From UBA1952 sp965200035 (GTDB lineage: Bacteria; Bacteroidota; Bacteroidia; Chitinophagales; Chitinophagaceae): a stretch of DNA of 64,000 nucleotides. The stretch covers positions 3,162,001 to 3,226,000 of the forward strand of contig OZ241334.1 of NCBI GenBank assembly GCA_965200035.1, given 5' to 3'. Below the pieces are notes generated by a model. That model ran no database searches and was not told the origin of the DNA. It was given only the letters and a program-made list of their open reading frames with translations. The position numbers and the translations under genes are program-made. Shown here in pieces: positions 42,684-50,330 of this stretch; within the stretch, counting starts at the first letter, position 1, and the number at the start of each line of letters is the position of its first letter.

Positions 42684-44447
42684 ATGAATCGCCGTACCTT
42701 CGCCACTATGGTAAATGAAATTTTGGCAGACGCATTGCCGGTGAAAGAGATCAACGAGGCAAGACAGGGGGAGGCTTATGCGCCATTTGCCAGCGACCCG
42801 AACCGCTACGCCAAAAAATTTTATATAGAAAGCTATGGCTGTCAGATGAACTTTTCGGACAGTGAGATCGTAGCTTCCATCCTGCAGGGAGAAGGCTTCG
42901 GCGCTACGAGAAATGCCGAAGAAGCTGACCTGATCCTGCTGAATACCTGCTCTATCCGTGAAAAAGCAGAGCAAACGGTGCGTCAGCGCCTGACCACTTT
43001 CCGCAGCAGCAAAAACAAGAATCCGGGTTTATTAATCGGTGTGCTGGGCTGTATGGCGGAAAGGCTCAAATCCAAATTTCTGGAAGAGGAAAAGCTGGTG
43101 GATATGGTGGTAGGACCGGATGCTTACCGCAGCCTTCCAAGTCTTATTGAAGAAGCTGAAACCGGACAGAAAGGCGTAAATGTGCTTCTGAGTCGTGATG
43201 AAACTTATGCAGATATATCGCCCGTGCGCCTGGATAGCAATGGCATCACAGGGTTTGTAAGCATTATGCGGGGCTGCAACAATATGTGCTCCTTCTGCGT
43301 AGTTCCTTTTACCCGTGGCCGCGAGCGCAGCCGCGAGGCGCAAAGCATTGTGGCAGAATGCCGGGATTTATTTGACAGAGGTTTCCGCGAAGTAACCCTG
43401 CTGGGCCAGAACGTAGACAGCTTTTACTATGTAGATAAAAACGGGCATGTGGTCGATTTTGCCCGGTTGCTGGAGATGGTCGCCCTGATTTCACCCTTGC
43501 TTCGCGTTCGTTTCAGCACCTCGCATCCCAAGGATATTACGGATGAGGTGCTGCATACGATGGCTAAGTACTCGAACATCTGCAAATACATTCACCTGCC
43601 GGTGCAAAGCGGTAATACACGTGTGCTGCAGATGATGAACCGTACCTATACGCGGGAGTGGTACCTGTCGAGGGTCAAGCGCATCAAAGAGATCATGCCC
43701 GATTGTGGCCTGAGCACCGATGTGATTGTTGGCTTCTGTACGGAAACGGAGGAAGAGCACCAGGATACGCTGAGCCTGATGCAGCAGTGCAAGTATGATT
43801 ATGCCTACATGTTTTCTTACAGCGAGCGCCCCGGTACACTGGCTGCGCGCCGTTATCAGGATGACGTGCCTGAGGATGTGAAAAAGCGTAGACTCGAAGA
43901 GCTCATTGCCATACAGCGGAAGCAGAACCAGCTTAATAATCAGGCAGAATTAGGCAAGAGCTTCGAAGTGCTGATAGAAGGCAACAGCAAGCGCAGCGAT
44001 GAGCATTGGGCAGGGCGCAACAGTCAGAATAAGGTGCTGGTATTCCCGAAAGGAAATGCTGGGTTGAAGAAAGGAGATTATGTGCACGTAAAAGTGACCA
44101 GTGTTACTTCCGGCACTTTATTGGGAGAAATGGTAAAGATAAAAATTATGGCACCGCTGATCGAACATAATCTTGCAGCTATTCATGCATTTTGCCGTAA
44201 ATACTGCATTCAGAAAATGTATGTCTTTGGCAGTGCCGCAAGAGGCACCGATTTCAAAAGCAATAGTGATGTAGATTTTCTGTACAAATTTGCAAACACA
44301 GAACAGCGCCCTGATTTTTTTGATATGCTTTTTTCACTGCAGGACATTCTTGGGAGAGAAGTAGATCTGATTGATTTGACTCAGGTAAGCAATCCCTACT
44401 TTATCCAGTCAGTAAATGAGCATAAAATCAAAATCTATGAAGCTTGA
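42684..44447 (+). CDS. miaB: MiaB tRNA methylthiotransferase fused to an MntA-type nucleotidyltransferase domain
   Basis: 587 residues in one open frame. Residues about 1-485 are a complete MiaB. C53, C89 and C123 (YGCQMN, NTCS, LGCMAE) bind the auxiliary iron-sulfur cluster. C198-x3-C202-x2-C205 (GCNNMCSFC) binds the radical-SAM cluster. A TRAM domain covers about 420-485. MiaB adds the 2-methylthio group to i6A37 of tRNA. From residue 489 (MAPLIEHNL) follows a complete MNT nucleotidyltransferase: FGSAARG, then DVD at 529-531 for metal binding. That domain type is the antitoxin of MntA/HepT modules and transfers AMP to the toxin. No stop codon separates the two. An internal ATG (44148) in an A-rich context might also make free MntA. 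The HepT-like gene overlaps the end. Confidence 0.85.
   Translation: MNRRTFATMVNEILADALPVKEINEARQGEAYAPFASDPNRYAKKFYIESYGCQMNFSDSEIVASILQGEGFGATRNAEEADLILLNTCSIREKAEQTVRQRLTTFRSSKNKNPGLLIGVLGCMAERLKSKFLEEEKLVDMVVGPDAYRSLPSLIEEAETGQKGVNVLLSRDETYADISPVRLDSNGITGFVSIMRGCNNMCSFCVVPFTRGRERSREAQSIVAECRDLFDRGFREVTLLGQNVDSFYYVDKNGHVVDFARLLEMVALISPLLRVRFSTSHPKDITDEVLHTMAKYSNICKYIHLPVQSGNTRVLQMMNRTYTREWYLSRVKRIKEIMPDCGLSTDVIVGFCTETEEEHQDTLSLMQQCKYDYAYMFSYSERPGTLAARRYQDDVPEDVKKRRLEELIAIQRKQNQLNNQAELGKSFEVLIEGNSKRSDEHWAGRNSQNKVLVFPKGNAGLKKGDYVHVKVTSVTSGTLLGEMVKIKIMAPLIEHNLAAIHAFCRKYCIQKMYVFGSAARGTDFKSNSDVDFLYKFANTEQRPDFFDMLFSLQDILGREVDLIDLTQVSNPYFIQSVNEHKIKIYEA
44148..44447 (+). other. MNT domain with possible internal start (free MntA antitoxin, 99 aa)
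   Basis: The ATG at codon 489 of the fusion opens a 99-residue protein with the size and content of a stand-alone MntA. The bases before it (GGAGAAA at 44124, then AAAGATAAAAATT) are A-rich, as Bacteroidetes start sites often are. The metal motif is GS-x11-D-x-D, one residue longer than the usual GS-x10-D-x-D. The sample 44161-44280 is 39% GC by hand count. Confidence 0.55.
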
Positions 44448-44805
44448 GGTATTGAAGTTTCTGGCAGATATTCAGCGGGCGTTAAATTCATTGCAGGTTT
44501 ATGGTGGAGCTGAGATGTCTTATAGTGATTTTAAAGCCAATGAAATGCTACAAGCTGCTGTTGAGCGAAAGTTGACAATCATCGGCGAGGCTCTTTTTCA
44601 AATCGATAAAATAGATAAGGACGTTCCTATAACAGACAAGAAGAAAATAAAAGGGCTGCGGCATATTCTGGTTCACGATTATGATAAGATAAACCCTGAA
44701 ACCCTTTATACAATTATTACTAAGAACATTGATCTCTTAAAAAAAGAGGTTGAAACAATCCTAATCCAGTATCCGCCGCAAGGCAGCATGACACTGGACG
44801 ATTGA
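44416..44805 (+). CDS. HEPN ribonuclease toxin, HepT-like (DUF86)
   Basis: 129 residues from ATG 44416; ATG 44437 (MKLEVLKFL) is an alternative, giving a shorter overlap with the upstream frame. It is all-helical, with the HEPN catalytic motif R82-x4-H87-D88-Y89 (RHILVHDY), an exact RX4HXY. In characterised MntA/HepT pairs this motif cleaves RNA, and the antitoxin adenylylates the Tyr, which would be Y89. It overlaps the MNT frame by 32 bp (11 bp for the alternative start), the usual antitoxin-then-toxin coupling. The sample 44641-44760 is 32% GC by hand count, well below flanking miaB (56% at 43741-43860). Confidence 0.82.
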   Translation: MSIKSKSMKLEVLKFLADIQRALNSLQVYGGAEMSYSDFKANEMLQAAVERKLTIIGEALFQIDKIDKDVPITDKKKIKGLRHILVHDYDKINPETLYTIITKNIDLLKKEVETILIQYPPQGSMTLDD

Positions 44806-44816
44806 AGCAATTAACT

Positions 44817-46091
44817 ATGGACATTCAAAGCATTAAAAGCCGCTTTGGCATCATTGGCAATTCGCCCGCATTGAATCATGCGCTTAATGTAGCCGAGCAG
44901 GTTTCCAATACAGACCTTACTGTGCTTATTGTGGGAGAGAGCGGAGTAGGTAAGGAAGTTTTTTCCCAGATCATTCACGCCCTTTCTTCCAGGAAACATA
45001 ATCCGTTCATTGCGGTAAACTGCGGCGCTATACCGGAAGGCACGATCGATAGCGAATTGTTTGGTCATGAAAAAGGTTCTTTCACGGGTGCAGTCGATAG
45101 TCGTAAAGGCTATTTTGAAACGGTGAATGGTGGTACCATCTTTCTGGATGAGATCGGCGAGATGCCGCTAGGTACACAGGCCAGGCTCTTGCGTGTTCTT
45201 GAAACAGGAGAATTTATCCGCGTAGGTTCTTCCAAAGTACAGAAGACTAATGTGCGGGTAATTGCCGCCACCAATAAAGACCTGTATGACCAGACCCAGC
45301 AGCGCACCTTCCGGCAGGATTTATATTACCGCCTGAGCACCGTGCCTATCCGCGTGCCGGCCCTGCGCGATCGTCGGGAAGATATTCCCTTGCTGTTCCG
45401 CAAATTTGCTGCTGATTTTTCTGAACGTTATCGTACCCAATCTGTGCAGCTCGATCCTTTGGCGCAACAAATGCTGGCCAATTACACCTGGCCGGGCAAT
45501 GTGCGTGAGCTGAAAAACATAGCCGAGCAGATATCGGTGCTTTCTGTAGATAAAATGGTGACCTCTGAAGCACTGCAGCAATTCCTGCCACAACGGGAAT
45601 CATCTGCCAGAACATCAATGCTGCCGGCTATTTCCCACGCACCATCGGCCAATGGAAACAACGATTTCAGCGGCACAGAGCGCGACATTTTATACAAGCT
45701 GTTCTTTGACCTGAAGAAGGATATGAACGATGTAAAAGGCCTTCTTTTTGAGCTGACGCATCATGGTCAGGGATTTCCTGCCAAGCAACATACAGGCGAA
45801 AGCTATCTGCCGCAGGTATCATATGCCTCGCCTTCTATGGAAAGCAACATGCCTGCCTATAACAGCGGGAATAATACGCCATTGCTCGTGCATCCTACCG
45901 TAAATGATGCCGGCCATGTAGACGCGCATATTGAGGTAGAAGAAAACCTGTCGATTGCGGATCGTGAAAAAGAGCTCATCATCAAATCCCTGAAAAAGCA
46001 TAAAGGACGCAGGCGCGATGCTGCTGCGGAACTGGGCATTTCGGAACGCACGCTTTACCGGAAGATCAAAGAGTTTGACATTGATGATTAA
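44817..46091 (+). CDS. Sigma-54-dependent transcriptional activator without receiver domain
   Basis: 424 residues from the ATG at 44817, 11 bp after the HepT stop; an upstream TTG only adds MKQLT. The AAA+ domain begins almost at once: Walker A GESGVGKE (40-47), the sigma-54 contact loop GSFTGA (87-92, Ser instead of the usual Ala), Walker B GGTIFLDEIGEM, then GNVRELKN. A linker at 250-370 is poorly conserved. The C-terminus is a Fis-type helix-turn-helix (GRRRDAAAELGISERTLYRKIKEF). There is no N-terminal response-regulator or GAF domain. Targets are unknown. In related genomes it sits next to miaB and lptE. Confidence 0.9.
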   Translation: MDIQSIKSRFGIIGNSPALNHALNVAEQVSNTDLTVLIVGESGVGKEVFSQIIHALSSRKHNPFIAVNCGAIPEGTIDSELFGHEKGSFTGAVDSRKGYFETVNGGTIFLDEIGEMPLGTQARLLRVLETGEFIRVGSSKVQKTNVRVIAATNKDLYDQTQQRTFRQDLYYRLSTVPIRVPALRDRREDIPLLFRKFAADFSERYRTQSVQLDPLAQQMLANYTWPGNVRELKNIAEQISVLSVDKMVTSEALQQFLPQRESSARTSMLPAISHAPSANGNNDFSGTERDILYKLFFDLKKDMNDVKGLLFELTHHGQGFPAKQHTGESYLPQVSYASPSMESNMPAYNSGNNTPLLVHPTVNDAGHVDAHIEVEENLSIADREKELIIKSLKKHKGRRRDAAAELGISERTLYRKIKEFDIDD

Positions 46092-46143
46092 CAACGTACC
46101 GTCTCAGCGCACATATTCCACCACAGGTAAAATAACGGCTTCT

Positions 46144-46641
46144 ATGCGGTTGCTCTCTTTCTTTATTCTTCTTTTATTGATACCGCTCACAGGCTGTGGA
46201 GTATATAGCTTCACCGGTGCGACTATTGAAGGAAAGAGCATCAATATTCACGTGCTGGAAAATCATGCGCAGAATGTATCGCCCTCGCTCAGTCCGGTGC
46301 TTACGGGCAAGATCCGCAACCGCATTCTCTCGCAAACCGGTCTTTCGCCGATCAACAGCGACCAGGTTGATTATGACCTGACCGGCTTCATCAAAAACTA
46401 TTCGGTAAGCGTGTCTGGACTGCAGAATACACAGATCGCCTCGCAGAACAGGCTTACGATAGATGTGGAAATTACCTTCAAAAACAAGCTGAACGAGAAA
46501 AGCAATTTCACCCAGACTTTTTCCCGCTTTGCCGACTTTCCGGCCAATCAGACCTTGCAGGCGGTAGAGGGGAAACTGATGGAAGATCTGGGCAACCAGC
46601 TCGCAGATGATATTTTCAACAAAGCATTTGTAAATTGGTAG
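46144..46641 (+). CDS. lptE: LPS-assembly lipoprotein LptE
   Basis: 165 residues from ATG 46144. This gives a lipoprotein signal MRLLSFFILLLLIPLTGCG. An in-frame ATG at 46084 overlaps the previous gene but adds a non-signal stretch. The mature part is a small LptE-like alpha/beta fold (KSINIHVLENHAQNVSPSLS, LTIDVEITFKN), with the YSFTGA start typical of Bacteroidota LptE. It plugs LptD in the outer membrane during lipopolysaccharide insertion. It is closely linked to the sigma-54 activator and to the following TPR-like gene. Confidence 0.85.
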   Translation: MRLLSFFILLLLIPLTGCGVYSFTGATIEGKSINIHVLENHAQNVSPSLSPVLTGKIRNRILSQTGLSPINSDQVDYDLTGFIKNYSVSVSGLQNTQIASQNRLTIDVEITFKNKLNEKSNFTQTFSRFADFPANQTLQAVEGKLMEDLGNQLADDIFNKAFVNW

Positions 46642-46647
46642 CCGAAA

Positions 46648-47490
46648 ATGACACCCGCATCAATTAGCCAATGGCTGCAACAGCCGCATAAAGATATTGA
46701 GCCGCATACACTGCAGGGCTTGCTGGAGCGCTATCCGTATTTTATTCCGCTTCGCTACATAGCTGTAGCGCTGGAGCAGAAAGGAGGTCAGCCGGTAAGC
46801 ATTACAGGCTATGCGCATCTGTACCAGGGCAACAGAGTCTTGCTTTATCAGATGATGCAGCAGCTTTCTAAGATTAAGGAAGAGCCTGTACAGGAAGAAG
46901 AAATACAGGAAAATTATGAAGAAAGCATAGCTCAGACCAATGACATGCTTTCATCAATGACCGAAAACTCAGAAGTGCAACAGAAAGAAGAACCATTGAT
47001 CCAGCCTGTGTTTTCAGCAGATTATTTTCTGCATCAGGGAATACAAACAGATGATAAAATACCCTTAGAGACAAACGCTGCGCAGCGAAAAGAAGAAAAC
47101 GTGACCGAGGAAAAGGCACCGGAAGATCCCAAATCGCTCATGGTGGTGATGAGCTTTACGGAATGGCTGATGTTCTTCAAATCCAAAACCCAAAAGGAAA
47201 AGGAAGATGAGGAAGACCGCAAAGCAGTAAAGCATATGTGGCAGAAAGAAAAACTGGCGGCGGCGCTGGAAGAAGAAGATGAGGAAATACCGGAAAATGT
47301 GTTTGAAATGGCCGTCAATTCCATTTCAAAAGAAGATGGATTGGCATCCGAATCATTAGCTGAAGTATTGGCCAAACAGGGCAAGTGGGAGAAAGCTATA
47401 GAGATGTATCGTAAACTGAGTTTGCGAAATCCCCAAAAAAGTGCTTATTTCGCGCAACAAATCGCAACAATTCAAAAGCAGTTTCAATAG
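46648..47490 (+). CDS. Hypothetical protein with C-terminal TPR-like repeat (280 aa)
   Basis: 280 residues, soluble. The N-terminus (SISQWLQQPHKDIEPHTLQG) recalls a short helical head. The middle (about 85-170) is rich in Glu/Gln and probably disordered. The C-terminus (LAEVLAKQGKWEKAIEMYRKLSLRNPQKSAYF) has one clear TPR motif. It lies 6 bp after lptE and 3 bp before secG, so all three are likely translated from one mRNA. The function is not known to me. A role in envelope assembly or protein export is suggested only by the neighbours. Confidence 0.75.
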   Translation: MTPASISQWLQQPHKDIEPHTLQGLLERYPYFIPLRYIAVALEQKGGQPVSITGYAHLYQGNRVLLYQMMQQLSKIKEEPVQEEEIQENYEESIAQTNDMLSSMTENSEVQQKEEPLIQPVFSADYFLHQGIQTDDKIPLETNAAQRKEENVTEEKAPEDPKSLMVVMSFTEWLMFFKSKTQKEKEDEEDRKAVKHMWQKEKLAAALEEEDEEIPENVFEMAVNSISKEDGLASESLAEVLAKQGKWEKAIEMYRKLSLRNPQKSAYFAQQIATIQKQFQ

Positions 47491-47493
47491 ATT

Positions 47494-47835
47494 ATGTTAT
47501 CCTTAATTACAGTTGTTATCATTCTTGCCTGTGTAGTTCTGGCATTCTTTGTGTTGATTCAAAACCCCAAGGGGGGCGGGCTTGCCGGTAATTTCGGCAG
47601 CATGAGCACTCAGGTAATGGGTGTACAGCAGAGCACCGATGTGATGGAAAAAGGCACCTGGGCAAGCATTGGCGCCATTGCGGTACTTTGCATTGCTGTA
47701 ATTATGTTCGTTGACCGTCCGGCAGGTATGGAAAAGCAGCAGGCTCCTCAAAAGCAGGAACAGCGTGGCGCACCAGCCAAAGGCAATGCACCGGCCGCCG
47801 CTCAACCAGCAGCGCCTGCAACTCCGGCCAAATAA
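47494..47835 (+). CDS. secG: Protein-export membrane protein SecG
   Basis: 113 residues. Two membrane helices (about 3-22 and 60-78) flank the NPKGGGLAGNFG loop, the SecG signature. The C-terminal tail is Ala/Pro/Gln-rich. SecG joins SecY and SecE in the inner-membrane translocon. It is translated closely after the TPR-like gene. A terminator follows. Confidence 0.9.
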   Translation: MLSLITVVIILACVVLAFFVLIQNPKGGGLAGNFGSMSTQVMGVQQSTDVMEKGTWASIGAIAVLCIAVIMFVDRPAGMEKQQAPQKQEQRGAPAKGNAPAAAQPAAPATPAK

Positions 47836-47860
47836 TTCTTAGCTAAATCAATTTTTGTTC

Positions 47861-47891
47861 AAGACCTGCTCCGACCAGAGCAGGTCTTTTT
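47861..47891 (+). terminator. Terminator after secG
   Basis: AAGACCTGCTC and GAGCAGGTCTT pair around CGACCA, followed by TTT. Confidence 0.85.
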
Positions 47892-47897
47892 GTGACC

Positions 47898-47927
47898 GGT
47901 CGGGACGCGAAGCGACCTGAACGGTAT
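47898..47927 (+). repeat. Dispersed repeat, GGTCGGG family, copy 2
   Basis: GGTCGGGACGCGAAGCGACC followed by TGAACGGTAT. Compare 12005-12037. Both copies directly follow or adjoin a transcript end. Confidence 0.55.
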
Positions 47928-47968
47928 CTACAGATAGAATACTTATAAAGAGCAATCCGATATTCGCT

Positions 47969-47976
47969 TACTTTTG
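47969..47976 (+). promoter_or_regulatory. -7 box (TACTTTTG) of mltG
   Basis: Exact TAnnTTTG 19 bp before the mltG ATG. A -33 box is weak (CTTA 23 bp upstream). Confidence 0.4.
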
Positions 47977-47995
47977 AGCGGACACGGCGATTTTT

Positions 47996-49045
47996 ATGGC
48001 AAGATCAACGAAGAAGAAAACAACAAACACCCGTAGAAGTTGGCAGCGCTACGCGCTGCTGTTCATCGCCGGGATTGTAATCATCGGACTTTATTTCCTT
48101 TTTGCACCCAATACCGGGTCCTTTACACACGGCGAGTATTTATATATTCATACCGGTTCGGATTATGAACAAGTAAAAAGCGCGCTGAAAGAAGGCGGCT
48201 TCATCCGTGACATGGGCAGCTTTGATCTGATGGCTGAAAAGGCTAACTATCCCAAAAATGTACACCCCGGCAAATACCATATAGCCAAAGGCATGAGCAA
48301 CTACAGCATCGTACGGATGCTACGCTCCGGCAGGCAAACGCCGGTAAAGCTGGTGATCGGGAAAGTACGCAGAAAGCAGGACTTCATCAGAATGGTCAGC
48401 GCTAACCTGGAAGCGGATTCAGGTGTGCTGAAGCAGATGTTTAACGATACTGTTTACCTGGCTCAATTCGGCCTGGATACCAATACAGTTATGTGTGGCG
48501 TGATGCCGGATACTTACGAGTTTTACTGGAATACAAACGCTGACAAAGCCTTCCGAAAGATCGAAAAATCTTATGCCCGCTTTTGGACCGAAGAGCGAAA
48601 AGCAAAAGCCAAAGTAAAAAACCTCACTCCGCAGGAAACAATTATAGTAGCATCTATCGTAGAAGAAGAAACCAATAAAAATGATGAAAAACCGACCATC
48701 GCCAGCGTGTACCTGAACCGCAAGAACAAAGGCATGAAGCTGCAGGCCGATCCTACGGCCAAGTTTGCTTACGGGGATTTTACCCTTCGCCGCATTACCA
48801 GCGCACAAACTGGTTTGGCATCACCCTACAATACCTACTATATTACAGGTCTGCCCATTGGGCCTATATGCACGCCCGGTGCTGCTTCTATCAATGCTGT
48901 GCTAAACGCGCCATCCAACACTTACCTTTATTTCTGTGCTAAAGGCGATGGCAGCGGCGGACATTTATTCGCCACCACTTATGAGGAGCATTTGAAAAAT
49001 GCAGCCCGCTACCACCAGATTCTGGATGCGCGCAATGTTCACTGA
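47996..49045 (+). CDS. mltG: Endolytic transglycosylase MltG
   Basis: 349 residues. One membrane helix (YALLFIAGIVIIGLYFLF, about 18-35) follows a basic N-terminus. A LysM-like subdomain lies at about 45-115. The YceG catalytic domain has the catalytic Glu at E223 (ASIVEEETN) and the conserved blocks KPTIASVYLNRKNKGMKLQADPT and SPYNTYYITGLPIGPICTPG. It cuts nascent glycan strands at the inner membrane and sets their length. Single gene with its own promoter box. Confidence 0.93.
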   Translation: MARSTKKKTTNTRRSWQRYALLFIAGIVIIGLYFLFAPNTGSFTHGEYLYIHTGSDYEQVKSALKEGGFIRDMGSFDLMAEKANYPKNVHPGKYHIAKGMSNYSIVRMLRSGRQTPVKLVIGKVRRKQDFIRMVSANLEADSGVLKQMFNDTVYLAQFGLDTNTVMCGVMPDTYEFYWNTNADKAFRKIEKSYARFWTEERKAKAKVKNLTPQETIIVASIVEEETNKNDEKPTIASVYLNRKNKGMKLQADPTAKFAYGDFTLRRITSAQTGLASPYNTYYITGLPIGPICTPGAASINAVLNAPSNTYLYFCAKGDGSGGHLFATTYEEHLKNAARYHQILDARNVH

Positions 49046-49164
49046 GAATCTTCCTATTGCAACACTTGTGTTTAAGTGATTAAATACGTGTTGGTTGTGG
49101 TGTAAACAGATATTGGCAATTCCGCTTTTGCATTCTTCATTCTGCATTTTGCATTGCAAATACC

Positions 49165-49172
49165 TACCTTTG
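49165..49172 (+). promoter_or_regulatory. Possible -7 box (TACCTTTG) of gap
   Basis: Exact TAnnTTTG 47 bp before the gap ATG. The AT-rich TTTTGCATTGC segment directly upstream is part of a dispersed repeat. Confidence 0.35.
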
Positions 49173-49219
49173 CGGCAAATTTCTCAGAAAGTTCATTTAA
49201 AATTCATCCTCAATATCCA

Positions 49220-50233
49220 ATGAGCAAAGTAAAAGTTGCGATCAATGGGTTTGGCCGTATCGGCCGCCTCGCTTTCCGTCAGATATACAATATGGAAGGC
49301 ATTGAAGTTGTTGCGATCAACGACCTTACCCAGCCAAATGTACTTGCGCACCTGCTGAAGTATGATACTGCTCAGGGCCGTTTCAATAAAGAAGTAACGC
49401 ACGGTGAAAATTCCATCACTGTGGCGGGCAGCGAGATCAAAATCTATGCTCAGAAAGATCCTGCACAGATTCCATGGGGGCAGCACGATGTGGATGTAGT
49501 GCTGGAATGTACCGGCTTCTTCACCGATGCTGAAAAAGCAAAAGCACACCTTACCGCAGGCGCTAAGCGTGTAGTAATCTCCGCACCTGCTACCGGCGAT
49601 CTGAAAACCGTAGTATTTAATGTAAACCACGATATTCTCGACGGCTCTGAAACCGTGATTTCATGCGCTTCCTGCACCACTAACTGCCTCGCACCAATGG
49701 CGAAAGTGCTGCATGATAATTATGAGATCAAGGTTGGTCAGATGACTACCGTACATGCTTATACCAACGATCAGAATACACTGGATGCACCTCATCCTAA
49801 AGGTGACCTGCGCCGTGCGCGCGCTGCTGCCGAAAATATTGTTCCAAATTCGACCGGCGCTGCAAAGGCGATTGGCCTGGTAATTCCTTCCCTGAAAGGC
49901 CTGTTGGATGGCGGCGCACAGCGCGTACCTACCGTTACCGGTTCTTTGACTGAGCTGACCACCGTTCTTGGCAAGAAAGTAACCCTTGAAGAAGTAAATG
50001 CTGCTATGAAAGCTGCTGCCAACGAATCTTTCGGCTATAATGAAGACGAGATCGTTTCTTCAGACATCATCGGCACTACGTTCGGTTCTTTGTTTGATGC
50101 TACACAGACTAAAGTTGTGACCGTTGGCGATTACCAAATGGTGAAGACCGTAAGCTGGTACGATAACGAAATGAGCTATGTAAGCCAACTGGTGCGCACA
50201 GTAAAATACTTTGCCGGCCTTATTTCAAAATAA
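49220..50233 (+). CDS. gap: Glyceraldehyde-3-phosphate dehydrogenase, type I
   Basis: 337 residues. The start is the ATG at 49220 (MSKVKVAINGFGRIGRLAFR). An in-frame ATG 66 bp upstream would add a tail not seen in the family and lies before the -7 box region. The Rossmann start NGFGRIGR is intact. The catalytic Cys sits in SCASCTTNCLAP. It oxidises glyceraldehyde-3-phosphate with NAD+ and phosphate. pgk follows on the same strand, but a terminator lies between. Confidence 0.97.
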   Translation: MSKVKVAINGFGRIGRLAFRQIYNMEGIEVVAINDLTQPNVLAHLLKYDTAQGRFNKEVTHGENSITVAGSEIKIYAQKDPAQIPWGQHDVDVVLECTGFFTDAEKAKAHLTAGAKRVVISAPATGDLKTVVFNVNHDILDGSETVISCASCTTNCLAPMAKVLHDNYEIKVGQMTTVHAYTNDQNTLDAPHPKGDLRRARAAAENIVPNSTGAAKAIGLVIPSLKGLLDGGAQRVPTVTGSLTELTTVLGKKVTLEEVNAAMKAAANESFGYNEDEIVSSDIIGTTFGSLFDATQTKVVTVGDYQMVKTVSWYDNEMSYVSQLVRTVKYFAGLISK

Positions 50234-50252
50234 TCCAGGATTGATTTTATTT

Positions 50253-50280
50253 AAAAGGCTCTGATAACAGAGCCTTTTTT
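50253..50280 (+). terminator. Terminator between gap and pgk
   Basis: AAAAGGCTCTG and CAGAGCCTTTT pair around ATAA, followed by TT. Confidence 0.85.
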
Positions 50281-50330
50281 ATTTTTGCGCTTGTCCGGGG
50301 CAGTCTAAAAAAAGCTGCTCATCCATATCC

